Assembly (NCBI RefSeq): GCF_017357405.1 | Contig: NZ_CP071597.1 | Location: 2,232,001 to 2,296,000, forward strand | DNA: 64,000 nt | Direction of reading: 5' to 3' | Source of the DNA: Halomontanus rarus | GTDB taxonomy: Archaea > Halobacteriota > Halobacteria > Halobacteriales > Natrialbaceae | The notes under the pieces: generated by a model | What the model was told of the DNA's origin: nothing | The model's input: the letters and a program-made list of their open reading frames with translations, nothing else | Databases searched by the model: none | Translations under genes and position numbers: made by a program | Part shown: positions 8,996-17,939 of the stretch, one piece after another | Layout of the letters: every line of letters starts with the position of its first letter | Position numbering within the stretch: the first letter of the stretch is position 1

Positions 8996-10456
8996 ATGAC
9001 CGGAGAGGACTCCACAGGGGGCGAGGGCGTCGTCCGCCGCGACCGCTTCAGCGGCGGCCCCGCCCGGAGTTTCCTCTCGTCGCTCGCGGCGGACGAACGG
9101 ATCTTCGCGGCCGACCTCGCGGTCGATCGCGCACACGTGGTGATGCTCACAGAGCAGGGGATCGTCGAGAGCGAGACCGCGGGCGAGATCCTCACCGCAC
9201 TCGATGCCGCCGAGGTCGACGGCCACGGCTCCCTACCCGACGGCGAGGACGTCCACGAGGCTATCGAAACCGCCGTCATCGAACGCGTCGGTCGCGACGG
9301 CGGGAAAATGCACACCGCGCGCTCGAGAAACGACGAGGTCGCGACGTGTATCCGCTATCGCTTCCGCGAGGACGTCCTCGAGGCCCTCGAGGCCACGATT
9401 GGGCTGCGCGAGGCGCTGTGCGAGGTAGCCGAGACGCACACTGAGACGGTGATGCCCGGCTACACCCACCTCCAGCCCGCCCAGCCGATCACGGTCGCCC
9501 ACTGGGCGTGCTCCTACGAGGGGGCCGTTCGCCGCGACACTGAACGCTTGCTCGAGGCCTACGCGAGGATCAACCAGTCGCCGCTGGGCGCCGCAGCGTT
9601 CGCCGGGACGACGTTCGGTATCGACCGCGAGCGCACCGCCGACCTGCTCGGTTTCGACGCCGTCCTCGCGAACTCGATGGACGCCTCCTCGAGTCGGGAC
9701 TTCTTACTCGAGACGACGCAGGCGCTGTCGACGCTCGCGACGACGCTGTCGGGACTCGCCGAGGACGTGATTATCTTCGCGAACCGCGGCTTCGTCGACC
9801 TCTCGGACGACTACTCCTCGACGTCGTCGATCATGCCCCAGAAGAAGAACCCGGACACGCTCGAGTTAGTCCGCGCGATCGCGGGCGACGCGGCGGGCGG
9901 GGTGCAGGGGCTGACGACGACGCTCAAAGGACTTCCCCGCGCGTACAACCGCGACCTCCAGCGGGCGACGCCACACGCCTGGGAGACGGTCGACGCCGTC
10001 ACCGACGCGACGGAAGTCGCGGCGGGCGCGGTCGCCTCGGCCGACTGGAACGAGGAAATCCTCGCCGCAGAGGCGGGGGTCGGCTTCTCGACGGCGACCG
10101 GCGTCGCCGACCTGCTGGCCGCGAACGGGTTGCCGTTCCGGACGGCTCACGAAGTGGTGGCGATCGCAGCAGAGAACGGCTCGGACTACGACGCCCTCGA
10201 GACGGCTGCCCGGGAAGTGCTGGGCGACGCCCTCGAGGACCACGTCGATCCGGCCGCCGTCGAGGCGGCCCTCGACCCCGTCGAGAGCGTCGCCTCACGG
10301 AACTCTCAGGGCGGGCCCGCACCCGAGGCCGTCGCAGCGCAACTCGAGTCCGCCGAGGACGCAGTCGGCGCCGACGAGACGCAGGTCGGCGAACTGCGAG
10401 ACGACCTCGAAGCGGCCTCGGCGGCCCTTCGCGAGGAGGTGAACGCGTATGTCTGA
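8996..10456 (+). CDS. argH: Argininosuccinate lyase
   Basis: A 486-residue fumarase/aspartase-superfamily enzyme splitting argininosuccinate into arginine and fumarate. The superfamily signature SSIMPQKKNPD is at about 278-288; HTARSRNDEV (about 103-112) and GYTHLQPAQP (about 156-165) supply active-site residues. Its start lies one base after the argG stop, so the two are co-transcribed and probably translationally linked. The C-terminal domain is acidic. The next gene, lysW, follows after a 252-base gap that contains its own promoter-like sequence. Confidence 0.97.
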   Translation: MTGEDSTGGEGVVRRDRFSGGPARSFLSSLAADERIFAADLAVDRAHVVMLTEQGIVESETAGEILTALDAAEVDGHGSLPDGEDVHEAIETAVIERVGRDGGKMHTARSRNDEVATCIRYRFREDVLEALEATIGLREALCEVAETHTETVMPGYTHLQPAQPITVAHWACSYEGAVRRDTERLLEAYARINQSPLGAAAFAGTTFGIDRERTADLLGFDAVLANSMDASSSRDFLLETTQALSTLATTLSGLAEDVIIFANRGFVDLSDDYSSTSSIMPQKKNPDTLELVRAIAGDAAGGVQGLTTTLKGLPRAYNRDLQRATPHAWETVDAVTDATEVAAGAVASADWNEEILAAEAGVGFSTATGVADLLAANGLPFRTAHEVVAIAAENGSDYDALETAAREVLGDALEDHVDPAAVEAALDPVESVASRNSQGGPAPEAVAAQLESAEDAVGADETQVGELRDDLEAASAALREEVNAYV

Positions 10457-10708
10457 TTCGCGTTTACGTCCGCGGATCGGAAATTCGCGTCCGCGTTCGC
10501 GAACCGCGGAGTCGCGTCTGCGGCCGCTTGCGCGGGCCGTGGGCCCGCCGCCGTCCCCCTCCGGGGACAAACTACCTACCTGATGATACGTCACGAACCA
10601 TCCGGCACGCGGCAGGACTCTCACGCGATTAGACGGTAGTCTCGATCACTTAATTTTCCTGGTAAGTTCGAAGGGTTTAAGGGTGATGGCCTCCGAGTTG
10701 GGGGTACA
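10457..10708. promoter_or_regulatory. Spacer with probable second promoter of the arginine genes
   Basis: The left part is a repetitive TCGCGT/CCGCG-rich stretch without a credible gene. The right part becomes AT-rich (CTTAATTTTCC near 10650, GTTTAAGGG near 10675), which fits a terminator after argH plus a TATA element about 30 bases before lysW. The arg genes may therefore form two transcripts, argGH and lysW-argF. Confidence 0.4.
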
Positions 10709-10873
10709 ATGACCGAATGTGTCGAGTGCGGGGCGGACGTGGCCCTGCACGACGATCTGGAAGTCGGAGAAATCGTCGACTGTACCACCTGCGGAGCCGA
10801 ACTGGAAGTCGTCGACACCGAGCCGCCAGTCCTCGAGCGAGCCCCGGAGCTCGAAGAGGACTGGGGTGAATAG
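10709..10873 (+). CDS. lysW: LysW amino-group carrier protein
   Basis: A 54-residue acidic carrier protein. It has a zinc ribbon with two Cys pairs (C-V-E-C at 4-7 and C-T-T-C at 25-28) and the diagnostic C-terminus EDWGE, whose terminal glutamate gamma-carboxyl is linked to the amino group of glutamate so that intermediates stay protein-bound. In arginine synthesis LysW replaces N-acetylation. It is followed by argX, which charges it, and argC, argB, argD and argE, which process and release the cargo. In this arginine-only context it most likely serves ornithine formation. Confidence 0.95.
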   Translation: MTECVECGADVALHDDLEVGEIVDCTTCGAELEVVDTEPPVLERAPELEEDWGE

Positions 10874-10940
10874 CTTTGCAGACAGTCACAACGAGAACAC
10901 AAACACACGCACGCGGTGACCACCGGAGGACTCACACAAC

Positions 10941-11813
10941 ATGAACGTCGGACTACTTTATTCCCGGATACGGAAGGACGAGAAGCTCCTGCTGTCCGAG
11001 CTTCGCGAGCGCGGCCACGACGTCGAGAAGATCGACGTCCGCAAACAGCGGTTCAACCTCGCGAATGCCCCGGAGGCCTTCGCGGATCTCGACATCGTCG
11101 TCGACCGCTGTCTCGCGACCAGCCGCAGCCTCTACGCCACGCAGTTCTGTGAGGCCTACGGCGTCCCCGTCGTCAACAGCCACGAGACGGCCGAGATCTG
11201 CTCGGACAAAGTGAAAAACAGCTTAGCACTCGAGGCCGCGGGCGTCCCGACGCCCAACACGGACGTCGCCTTCACGACGGAGGCGGCCCTCGAGTCCATC
11301 GAGGACTTCGGCTACCCCTGCGTCCTCAAGCCGGTCATCGGCTCCTGGGGACGCCTAATGGCTAAGATCGATTCTCGAGATGCGGCGGAAGCGATCTTAG
11401 AGCACAAGGCGACGCTCGGCCACTACGAACACAAGGTGTTCTACGTCCAGGAGTTCGTCGAGAAACCCGGTCGCGACATCCGCGTGCTCGCGGTCGACGG
11501 CGAACCGATCGCCGCGATGGCTCGCTCCTCGGATCACTGGCTGACCAACGCCGCGAAGGGTGCGGAGACCGAGCCGTTCGAACTCGACGCGCGCGCAGAG
11601 GAGCTGGTCCAGCAGGCCAGCGACGCCGTCGGCGGCGGACTGCTGGGGGTGGACCTCATGGAAGCCGGCGACGACTACACGATTCACGAGGTCAACCACA
11701 CCGTCGAGTTCAAAGCCCTCGACGGCGCCGTCGAAACCGACGTCGCCGGCACCGTCGTCGACTGGCTCGAACGGAAGGCCGCCGAGGCCGAGACCGTCGA
11801 GGTGACAGCCTGA
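10941..11813 (+). CDS. argX: Glutamate--LysW ligase (ArgX/LysX, ATP-grasp)
   Basis: A 290-residue RimK-like ATP-grasp ligase that attaches the amino group of glutamate to the C-terminal glutamate of LysW using ATP. ATP-grasp features are visible: a central lysine in CVLKPVIGSWG (about 132-142), the hinge YVQEFVEKPGRDIR (about 168-181) and metal-binding acidic residues near GVDLMEAGDDYTIHEVNHT. The stop codon TGA shares its A with the next ATG (TGATG at 11811-11815), so translation is coupled to argC. Substrate choice (glutamate rather than aminoadipate) is inferred from the surrounding arginine genes. Confidence 0.92.
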   Translation: MNVGLLYSRIRKDEKLLLSELRERGHDVEKIDVRKQRFNLANAPEAFADLDIVVDRCLATSRSLYATQFCEAYGVPVVNSHETAEICSDKVKNSLALEAAGVPTPNTDVAFTTEAALESIEDFGYPCVLKPVIGSWGRLMAKIDSRDAAEAILEHKATLGHYEHKVFYVQEFVEKPGRDIRVLAVDGEPIAAMARSSDHWLTNAAKGAETEPFELDARAEELVQQASDAVGGGLLGVDLMEAGDDYTIHEVNHTVEFKALDGAVETDVAGTVVDWLERKAAEAETVEVTA

Positions 11814-12895
11814 TGGCGGCCGGCACCGAAACGCAGGAGTCGGACGCCGCGAGCGCGGAGACCGTCACCGCCTCGATCATCGGCGGCAGCGGCTTCACGG
11901 GCGGCGAACTGCTTCGCCTGCTCGCCGGCCACCCCAATTTCGAGGTTAGCGAGGTCACCAGTCGCTCGAAGGCAGGCAAGAGCGTCGGCTCGGTCCACCC
12001 GCCGCTTCGCGGGACCGACCTTCGCTTCACCGAACCCGACGATCTCGAGAGCGTCGACGTGCTCTTCGCCGCGACGCCCCACGGCGTCTCGATGGGCCAG
12101 GTCGACGAGTTCTTCGAGATCGCCGACACCGTCGTCGACCTCTCGGCGGATTTCCGCCTCGAGACCGAAGACCAGTACGACGAGTGGTACGACGGACACC
12201 AGTGTCCAGAATACCTCGAGAAGGCCGAGTACGCCCTGCCGGAGATCAACCGGGAGAACCTGCCCGGTGCCGAACTCATCGCCGGTGGCGGCTGTAACGC
12301 GACGGCGACGATTCTGGGGCTGTACCCGCTGTTCGAGAACGGGATTTTGGAGGGCGACGAACAGATCGTCGTCGACGTGAAAGTCGGCTCCTCAGAAGGC
12401 GGGGCCGGCGGCGGCGACGCCTCCTCACATCCGGAACGCTCGGGCGTCGTGCGCCCGTACGCGCCGACGGGCCACCGTCACGAGGCCGAGATCGAGCAGT
12501 TCCTCGGAACCAGCGTCTCGTTCACCTGCCACGCCGTGGACATGATCCGCGGCGCCAGCGCGACCAGCCACGTCTTCCCCTCGGGACCGGTCTCGAAGGG
12601 CGACCTCTGGAAAGCCTACCGCGGGGCCTACGAGGACGAGCCGTTCGTCCGTATGGCCGCCGGCGGTTCCGGCGTCTACCGCTATCCGGAGCCGAAGTCG
12701 GTCGCCGGGACCAATATGGCGGAAGTCGGGTTCGAACTCGACCCCTCGAACAAGCGCATCGTCGTCTTCTCGGCGATCGACAACATGATGAAGGGATCGG
12801 CCGGGCAGGCCGTCCACGCCGCGAACATCGCGCTCGGCTTCGAGGAAACCGCCGGACTCGAGTTCCTCGGATTACATCCCGTGGGGGCACCCTGA
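11813..12895 (+). CDS. argC: LysW-gamma-L-glutamyl-6-phosphate reductase (ArgC/LysY)
   Basis: A 360-residue NADPH-dependent reductase converting LysW-linked glutamyl phosphate to the semialdehyde. The N-terminus carries an 18-residue Ala/Glu-rich extension, then the Rossmann strand IIGGSGFTGGEL. The catalytic Cys is C161 in AGGGCNATATIL and the partner His lies in PTGHRHEAE. It overlaps argX by one base and is separated from argB by one base. The enzyme acts third in the carrier-bound series although it is encoded before the kinase argB. Confidence 0.95.
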   Translation: MAAGTETQESDAASAETVTASIIGGSGFTGGELLRLLAGHPNFEVSEVTSRSKAGKSVGSVHPPLRGTDLRFTEPDDLESVDVLFAATPHGVSMGQVDEFFEIADTVVDLSADFRLETEDQYDEWYDGHQCPEYLEKAEYALPEINRENLPGAELIAGGGCNATATILGLYPLFENGILEGDEQIVVDVKVGSSEGGAGGGDASSHPERSGVVRPYAPTGHRHEAEIEQFLGTSVSFTCHAVDMIRGASATSHVFPSGPVSKGDLWKAYRGAYEDEPFVRMAAGGSGVYRYPEPKSVAGTNMAEVGFELDPSNKRIVVFSAIDNMMKGSAGQAVHAANIALGFEETAGLEFLGLHPVGAP

Positions 12896-12896
12896 G

Positions 12897-13763
12897 ATGA
12901 CGACCGTCGTCAAAATCGGCGGCGCTCGCGCGGTGAATCCCGAAGGCGCGCTCGCGGACGTCGCGAACCTCGTCGCCGAGGGCGAGGACGTCGTTCTCAC
13001 CCACGGCGGTTCGACCGCCGTCGACGAGACGCTCGAGGACCTCGGTCAGGAACCCACGTACGTCGAAACCCCTGGAGGGGTGGTGGGGCGATTCACCGAC
13101 GAGGACACGATGGACGTCTTCAAGATGGTCATGCCGGGCAAGCTCAACACGGACCTCGTGGAGAGTCTGCAGAACCTCGAGGTCGACGCGGTCGGCCTCT
13201 CGGGAACCGACGGCAAACTCCTCGAAGGGAAGCGGAAGTCAGCCGTTCGCGTGAAAGAAGACGGCAAGAAGAAGATCAAGCGCGGCGACCACTCGGGGAA
13301 GATCGAGTCCGTGAACGCGGACCTCCTCGAAACCGTCCTCGAGGGCGGCTACACGCCCGTCGTCTCCGTTCCCATGCTGGGCAAAGAGAAGGGCGGCGGC
13401 TACACCGCGGTCAACGCCGACGCCGACCGCGCCGCCGCGGCGATCGCGGGGGCGCTCGAGGCCGATCTCGTCGTGCTCACGGACGTCTCGGGGATCTACG
13501 AGGACCCCGACGACGAGTCGACGAAGATCGATTCGGCGGCGACGCCCGGGGAGTTCGAGGCCGTCAAGAACGCTGCTGAAGGCTTCATGACGAAGAAAGT
13601 GATGGCGGCGGAGGAAGCGCTCGAGGGCGGTGCGACCTCGGTGATCGTCGCGACCGCAAACGCCGACGAGCCGATCTCGAGTGCGCTGGCCGGCGAGGGA
13701 ACGACCCTCGAGCCGGGCGTGCTCGCGGACGAGAAAGGAGAGGAAGAGGAGGTAGCCCAATGA
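12897..13763 (+). CDS. argB: LysW-glutamate kinase (ArgB/LysZ)
   Basis: A 288-residue amino-acid kinase family enzyme related to N-acetylglutamate kinase, phosphorylating the side-chain carboxyl of LysW-bound glutamate. Characteristic pieces are VVKIGGARA at the N-terminus, LTHGGSTAVDE (about 34-44), the nucleotide-binding TDVSGIYEDPDD (about 199-210) and GFMTKKVMAAEEA (about 229-241). An acidic tail (KGEEEEVAQ) extends the C-terminus. The stop overlaps the argD start in an ATGA arrangement, so translation is coupled. Confidence 0.95.
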   Translation: MTTVVKIGGARAVNPEGALADVANLVAEGEDVVLTHGGSTAVDETLEDLGQEPTYVETPGGVVGRFTDEDTMDVFKMVMPGKLNTDLVESLQNLEVDAVGLSGTDGKLLEGKRKSAVRVKEDGKKKIKRGDHSGKIESVNADLLETVLEGGYTPVVSVPMLGKEKGGGYTAVNADADRAAAAIAGALEADLVVLTDVSGIYEDPDDESTKIDSAATPGEFEAVKNAAEGFMTKKVMAAEEALEGGATSVIVATANADEPISSALAGEGTTLEPGVLADEKGEEEEVAQ

Positions 13764-14914
13764 GCGACCTCGACTTCGTCTCCGGGGGGAAGCCCATCGC
13801 CATTGAACGCGGCGAGGGACCGTACCTCTACAGTACGGACGGAACCGAGTACGTCGACGCCGGCGCGAGTTTCGCGTGCACGCCACTCGGCCACAGCCAC
13901 CCGGCGGTCGTCGACGCGGTGCAAGAACAGGTCGGAGACCTGACGTTCGTCGACTCCTCGTACCCCGTCCAGGCCCGCGAGGACGCCTACGCCGCGCTGG
14001 TCGCGGCGGCGCCCGACGGCCTCGAGTCCGCCTGGTTCTGTAACTCCGGGACCGAGGCCAACGAGGCCGCGCTGAAGTTCGCTCGCTCGGCCACGGGGAA
14101 TTCGAAGATCGTCGCCGCGACCCGCTCGTTCCACGGCCGGACGATGGGCGCGCTCGCGGCGACCTGGAAGGACAAGTACAAGAAACCCTTCGAGCCGCTG
14201 GCCGGCGACGTCGAGTTCGTCCCCTACGGCGACGGCGAGGAGCTCGCGGCCGCCGTGGACGACGAGACCGCAGCCGTGATCCTCGAGCCGATTCAGGGCG
14301 AAGGCGGGATCAACGTTCCGCCCGCGGGCTACCTCGAGACCGCGCGAGAGACCACTGAAGATGCCGGCGCGGCGCTGGTCTTAGACGAGGTCCAGACTGG
14401 AATGGGCCGCACGGGGGAGATGTGGGCCTGCCAGCGGGCGGGCGTCACGCCCGACGTGCTCACGACGGCGAAGGGGCTGGGCAACGGCCTGCCCGTCGGC
14501 GCGGTCGCGGTGACGGATTGGATCGCCGACGGCGCGGCCTCGCACAACGCGACGTTCAGCGGCGGCCCCGTCGTCGCCGCGGCGGTCCACGCGACCGTCT
14601 CGACGCTGGTCGAGGAGGAGTGGCCCGCCCACGCCGCCGACGTGGGGGAGTACCTCGCGGCGGAACTCGAGGCGGCGCTGGACGACGAGATACGCGAAGT
14701 CCGCGGGGACGGCCTGCTCGTCGGCATCGAGTTGAAACGCGGCGCGAACCGCGTCGCCCGCGACCTGGCGATGGATCACCAGATTCTGGCTCTACCTGCG
14801 GGGCGGACCGTCCTGCGACTGCTCCCGCCGCTCGTGATCGACGAGGAGGTGGCCGACCACCTCGTGAACGCGTTGACCGCGGTCATCGCGCCCGAAGCCC
14901 AGTCAGAAGCATGA
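13760..14914 (+). CDS. argD: LysW-glutamate semialdehyde aminotransferase (ArgD/LysJ)
   Basis: A 384-residue class III PLP aminotransferase turning the carrier-bound semialdehyde into LysW-ornithine, with glutamate as amino donor. The PLP lysine is K238 in LTTAKGLGNG; FCNSGTEANEAALKF (about 93-107), SFHGRTMG and LDEVQTGMGRTG (about 208-219) are the class signatures. ATGA overlaps exist at both ends, with argB and argE. Length is normal for the family. Confidence 0.96.
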   Translation: MSDLDFVSGGKPIAIERGEGPYLYSTDGTEYVDAGASFACTPLGHSHPAVVDAVQEQVGDLTFVDSSYPVQAREDAYAALVAAAPDGLESAWFCNSGTEANEAALKFARSATGNSKIVAATRSFHGRTMGALAATWKDKYKKPFEPLAGDVEFVPYGDGEELAAAVDDETAAVILEPIQGEGGINVPPAGYLETARETTEDAGAALVLDEVQTGMGRTGEMWACQRAGVTPDVLTTAKGLGNGLPVGAVAVTDWIADGAASHNATFSGGPVVAAAVHATVSTLVEEEWPAHAADVGEYLAAELEAALDDEIREVRGDGLLVGIELKRGANRVARDLAMDHQILALPAGRTVLRLLPPLVIDEEVADHLVNALTAVIAPEAQSEA

Positions 14915-15990
14915 ACGTGAGTATGACCGACACCGACGCGGCGAACGTATCGCTCAAAGACGCACGCGAGCTCCTGATCGACCTCGTCTCGATCCCCTCG
15001 CCCTCGGGCGAGGAGGAGGCGGCGGCCGAGCGACTCGCCGACTTCTTCGAGTCCCACGACCGCGAGGTCTGGATCGACGACGTCGGGAACGTGCGCGCGC
15101 CGGGGGACGATTCCGTCCTGCTGACCTCGCACATCGACACGGTTCCGGGGGAGATTCCGGTTCGAGTCGAAGACGAGGACGGCGAGGAGATCCTCTGGGG
15201 ACGAGGCAGCGTCGACGCCACCGGCCCGCTCGCGGCGATGGCCGCAGCGGCGGTCCGGTCCGGCGTCTCCTTCGTCGGCGTCGTCGGCGAGGAGACGAAC
15301 TCGAGGGGGGCCCGCCACCTCGTCGAAGATCGCGAGGCGCCCGAGGCGGTCGTCAACGGCGAACCGAGCGGCGTGACGGGTATCACCCTCGGCTACCGCG
15401 GATTCCTCGCGGGAACCTACGTCGCGACCAGCGAGTCGGGTCACACCTCGCGTCCCGACGCGAACGCCATCCAGCACGCGATGCGCTGGTGGACGACCGT
15501 CGAGGACGCGTTCGAGACCGACGACTACGAACCCGTCTTCGAGCAGGTGACGACCAAACCCGTCGACGTCGTCGGCGGGACCAGCGAGGACGGCCTCTCC
15601 GTCGAGACGACGATGGACGTCCAGCTTCGGATCCCGCCGAGTCTGGACGCCGAGTCGGTCCGCGAGACCGCCGAAGCCCACCTCGAGGTGGGCACCGTCT
15701 CGTGGGACGAGCCGATTCCGCCGGTGATGGAGAGTCCGCGAACCGAAATCGCACGCGCGTTCCGCGTCGCGATTCGAGCCGAAGACGAGGAGCCGCGCCT
15801 GCTCCGCAAGACCGGAACCAGCGACATGAACCTCTACGCCGGCGCGTGGGACTGTCCGATGGTTACCTACGGCCCCGGCGACTCCGACCTGGATCACGCC
15901 CCCGACGAGCGACTGTCGCTCTCGGCGTTCGATCGATCGGTCGCCGTTCTGGAACGTGTCGCGACGACGCTGGTAGGTGGAGACGAATGA
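14911..15990 (+). CDS. argE: LysW-ornithine hydrolase (ArgE/LysK, M20 peptidase)
   Basis: A 359-residue M20 zinc peptidase releasing free ornithine from LysW. Metal and catalytic motifs are visible: LTSHIDTVPGE (about 71-81), RGSVDATGPLAAM (about 99-111) and GEETNSRGARHL (about 130-141). The start ATG 14911 overlaps the argD stop (ATGA); an in-frame ATG four codons later is an alternative. The stop overlaps the argF start in another ATGA. The role in releasing ornithine rather than lysine follows from the operon. Confidence 0.94.
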   Translation: MNVSMTDTDAANVSLKDARELLIDLVSIPSPSGEEEAAAERLADFFESHDREVWIDDVGNVRAPGDDSVLLTSHIDTVPGEIPVRVEDEDGEEILWGRGSVDATGPLAAMAAAAVRSGVSFVGVVGEETNSRGARHLVEDREAPEAVVNGEPSGVTGITLGYRGFLAGTYVATSESGHTSRPDANAIQHAMRWWTTVEDAFETDDYEPVFEQVTTKPVDVVGGTSEDGLSVETTMDVQLRIPPSLDAESVRETAEAHLEVGTVSWDEPIPPVMESPRTEIARAFRVAIRAEDEEPRLLRKTGTSDMNLYAGAWDCPMVTYGPGDSDLDHAPDERLSLSAFDRSVAVLERVATTLVGGDE

Positions 15991-16922
15991 GTACACAGAC
16001 CGATACCGACGAGACAGACGTCAGACACTTCATCGACGTCGACGACCTCTCTCGAGACGAACTGTTCGCGGTTCTCGACCGGGCGGCGGCGTACAAACTC
16101 GCCCAGCAGAACGGCGAGGACCACGCCGATCTGGCGGGGAAGACCCTCGGCATGCTCTTCCAGAAGCCGAGTACGCGCACCCGCGTCTCCTTCGAGACGG
16201 GGATGACCCAGTTGGGCGGTCACGCGATCTTCCTCGGAGCCGATGACATCCAACTCGGACGGGGTGAACCCCTGAAGGACACCTCGAGAACCCTCTCGCG
16301 GTACGTGGACGCGGTAATGGCGCGGGTGTTCAAACACGAGAACATCGAGGTGCTCGCGGAGTACGCCGACGTCCCGATCGTCAACGGACTCACCGACGAC
16401 GCCCACCCCTGCCAGACGCTGGCGGATCTACTGACGATCCGCGAGCACTTCGGTGGGTTCGAGGACGTGTCGGTGACGTGGATCGGCGACGGCAACAACG
16501 TCGCCCAGTCGCTCGTCATCGGCTGTGCGATCACCGGGATCGACCTCACCGTCGTCACGCCGCCCGAACACGCCGTCGACGAGGACGTCATCGAGCGCGC
16601 CGCCGAACTCGGCGAGACGCCGACGACGACGACCGATCCGCTCGAGGCGGTCGAGGGCGCGAACGTCATCTACACCGACGTTTGGGTGAGCATGGGCCAG
16701 GAGGACGAACGCGACACGCGCCTGCGCCGGTTCGAGGGCTTTCAGGTCAACGAGTCGTTACTCGCGGCGGCCGACGACCCGGTCGTCATGCACTGTCTGC
16801 CCGCCCACCGCGGGGAGGAGATTACCGACGACGTCGTCGAGAGCGAGCAGTCGATCGTCTTCGAACAGGCCGAGAATCGCCTGCACGCCCAGAAGGCGCT
16901 GTTGGCGACGCTGGTCGAGTAG
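15987..16922 (+). CDS. argF: Ornithine carbamoyltransferase
   Basis: A 311-residue transcarbamoylase making citrulline from ornithine and carbamoyl phosphate. The carbamoyl-phosphate loop is KPSTRTRVSFE (about 55-65); HPCQTLADLL (about 135-144) and the ornithine-binding HCLPAHRGEEI (about 271-281) are present. It is the last gene of the arginine run, overlapping argE by ATGA. A T-rich tract and a perfect hairpin follow downstream. Confidence 0.96.
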   Translation: MSTQTDTDETDVRHFIDVDDLSRDELFAVLDRAAAYKLAQQNGEDHADLAGKTLGMLFQKPSTRTRVSFETGMTQLGGHAIFLGADDIQLGRGEPLKDTSRTLSRYVDAVMARVFKHENIEVLAEYADVPIVNGLTDDAHPCQTLADLLTIREHFGGFEDVSVTWIGDGNNVAQSLVIGCAITGIDLTVVTPPEHAVDEDVIERAAELGETPTTTTDPLEAVEGANVIYTDVWVSMGQEDERDTRLRRFEGFQVNESLLAAADDPVVMHCLPAHRGEEITDDVVESEQSIVFEQAENRLHAQKALLATLVE

Positions 16923-16964
16923 CGGAGTCGACCTGTTTTAGGGTTTTAGGAAGCGACGCCCTCT

Positions 16965-16985
16965 CCGGGAGACATCGTCTCCCGG
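16965..16985. repeat. Perfect inverted repeat downstream of argF
   Basis: Nine-base arms CCGGGAGAC and GTCTCCCGG flank a 3-base loop (ATC). It can form a GC-rich RNA hairpin about 45 bases after the argF stop. No T-run follows it, so it is not a bacterial-type terminator; mRNA 3'-end stabilisation is one option. Confidence 0.6.
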
Positions 16986-17222
16986 TCGACCGATCGGGCT
17001 TCGTCCGAAATGGCACTCCTCGAGTACTGGGACGAGATCGGCCCGTCGCACCGCCGAATCGGTTTCGGATCGCGGCCGTGCGAGCCACAGTAAGTCGTGA
17101 TTGGGCGACACAGCGTCTCGTTCCGCGGGCGTTAGCAACTTCATTACTACACTGGTTCCGAGTCTCCATCGACCTAGCAGCACGACGTTCGGGCTGCTGC
17201 TCGCCGCGCGTTACGCTGGGGG

Positions 17223-17245
17223 CCGTAGTAACAGTCGTACTACGG
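17223..17245. repeat. Inverted repeat upstream of the TrmB-like gene
   Basis: Eight-base arms CCGTAGTA and TACTACGG are separated by 7 bases. The spacing is compatible with a dimeric winged-helix operator or an RNA hairpin. It lies about 240 bases before the TrmB-like regulator gene. Confidence 0.5.
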
Positions 17246-17487
17246 TTCGCGCGAGTGAGCGATGGGACGACGGGATCACGAACCATCGGGTGGCGACCAT
17301 TTTTGGCCGTCTTCGATCACTCGAGCAACGCGTACGCGACGCGAAGGCCGGTCACCCACGACACGAGGAGTGGCTCCGGAGTGTCGACGGTAGGGCCGTC
17401 GTCCGTTCGAGCCGTCGGACGATGCTACTCGAGTCGAGTACGCACTGCTGTCGCACCGACTTTTTGACTGGAGACCGTACCGGAACT

Positions 17488-17877
17488 ATGGCCGACGGAC
17501 CCAAGCACCGACTCGGGGAGTTGATGGAACGGTCGAACCCGCAGTTCGAGGCGGTCATGAGCTGCGTATTCGGAATCGAGGACCACGAGACGCGAACGTA
17601 TCTCGCCGTGCTCGAGCAGCCGGGGTGTACGATCGACGAACTGACGGGCTCGCTCGACCGGGATCGGAGCACGGTCAATCGATCGCTGGCGACGCTCGAC
17701 GACCGCGGCCTCGTCAGCCGGGATCGGCGGCTGCTCGACGGCGGCGGCTACGTCTACCAGTACACCGCGATCGCACTTCCGGAGGTGAAAACGATGCTCC
17801 ACGAGGCGCTGGACGTCTGGACCGAGACCGTCCACGGAGTCATCGACGACTTCGACGGCGAACGGGAAACTGAGTGA
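17488..17877 (+). CDS. TrmB-like winged-helix regulator (129 aa)
   Basis: A small DNA-binding protein whose centre (about 40-90) is a winged helix: ETRTYLAVLEQPGCTIDELTGS, then the recognition helix DRSTVNRSLATLDDRGLVSR and a wing with RRLLDGGGYVYQYTA. The short C-terminal helix ends DDFDGERETE. It lacks the long sugar-binding domain of full TrmB proteins. ATG 17488 is chosen because the residues before it are Arg-rich noise and a T-rich box lies about 28 bases upstream. Targets are unknown; thrC begins 62 bases downstream on the same strand. Confidence 0.75.
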   Translation: MADGPKHRLGELMERSNPQFEAVMSCVFGIEDHETRTYLAVLEQPGCTIDELTGSLDRDRSTVNRSLATLDDRGLVSRDRRLLDGGGYVYQYTAIALPEVKTMLHEALDVWTETVHGVIDDFDGERETE

Positions 17878-17939
17878 GACGCGTCCCCGCCGGATCCAAA
17901 CCCACCCACTTTTCCTCCCCGCCCGCCTCTCGCCACGTA

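Larger units (their letters stand above)
16923..17487. other. Intergenic region with two inverted repeats
   Basis: No credible gene is seen in 565 bases. Just after argF there is a T-rich tract (TGTTTTAGGGTTTT, about 16934-16947), suited to archaeal termination. Two dyads are present: 16965-16985 and 17223-17245. The rest is Arg/Ser-coding noise on both strands. Confidence 0.5.

Noticed and set aside
7711..9315. Long minus-strand ORF (534 codons) opposite argG
   Set aside because: It is the mirror of a certain argG/argH coding region; high-GC third positions leave long antisense frames open. Its sequence has no domain pattern.
10450..10584. Short ORF overlapping the argH stop
   Set aside because: Encodes Arg/Ser/Pro-rich repeats from a GC-rich repetitive spacer; no coding character.
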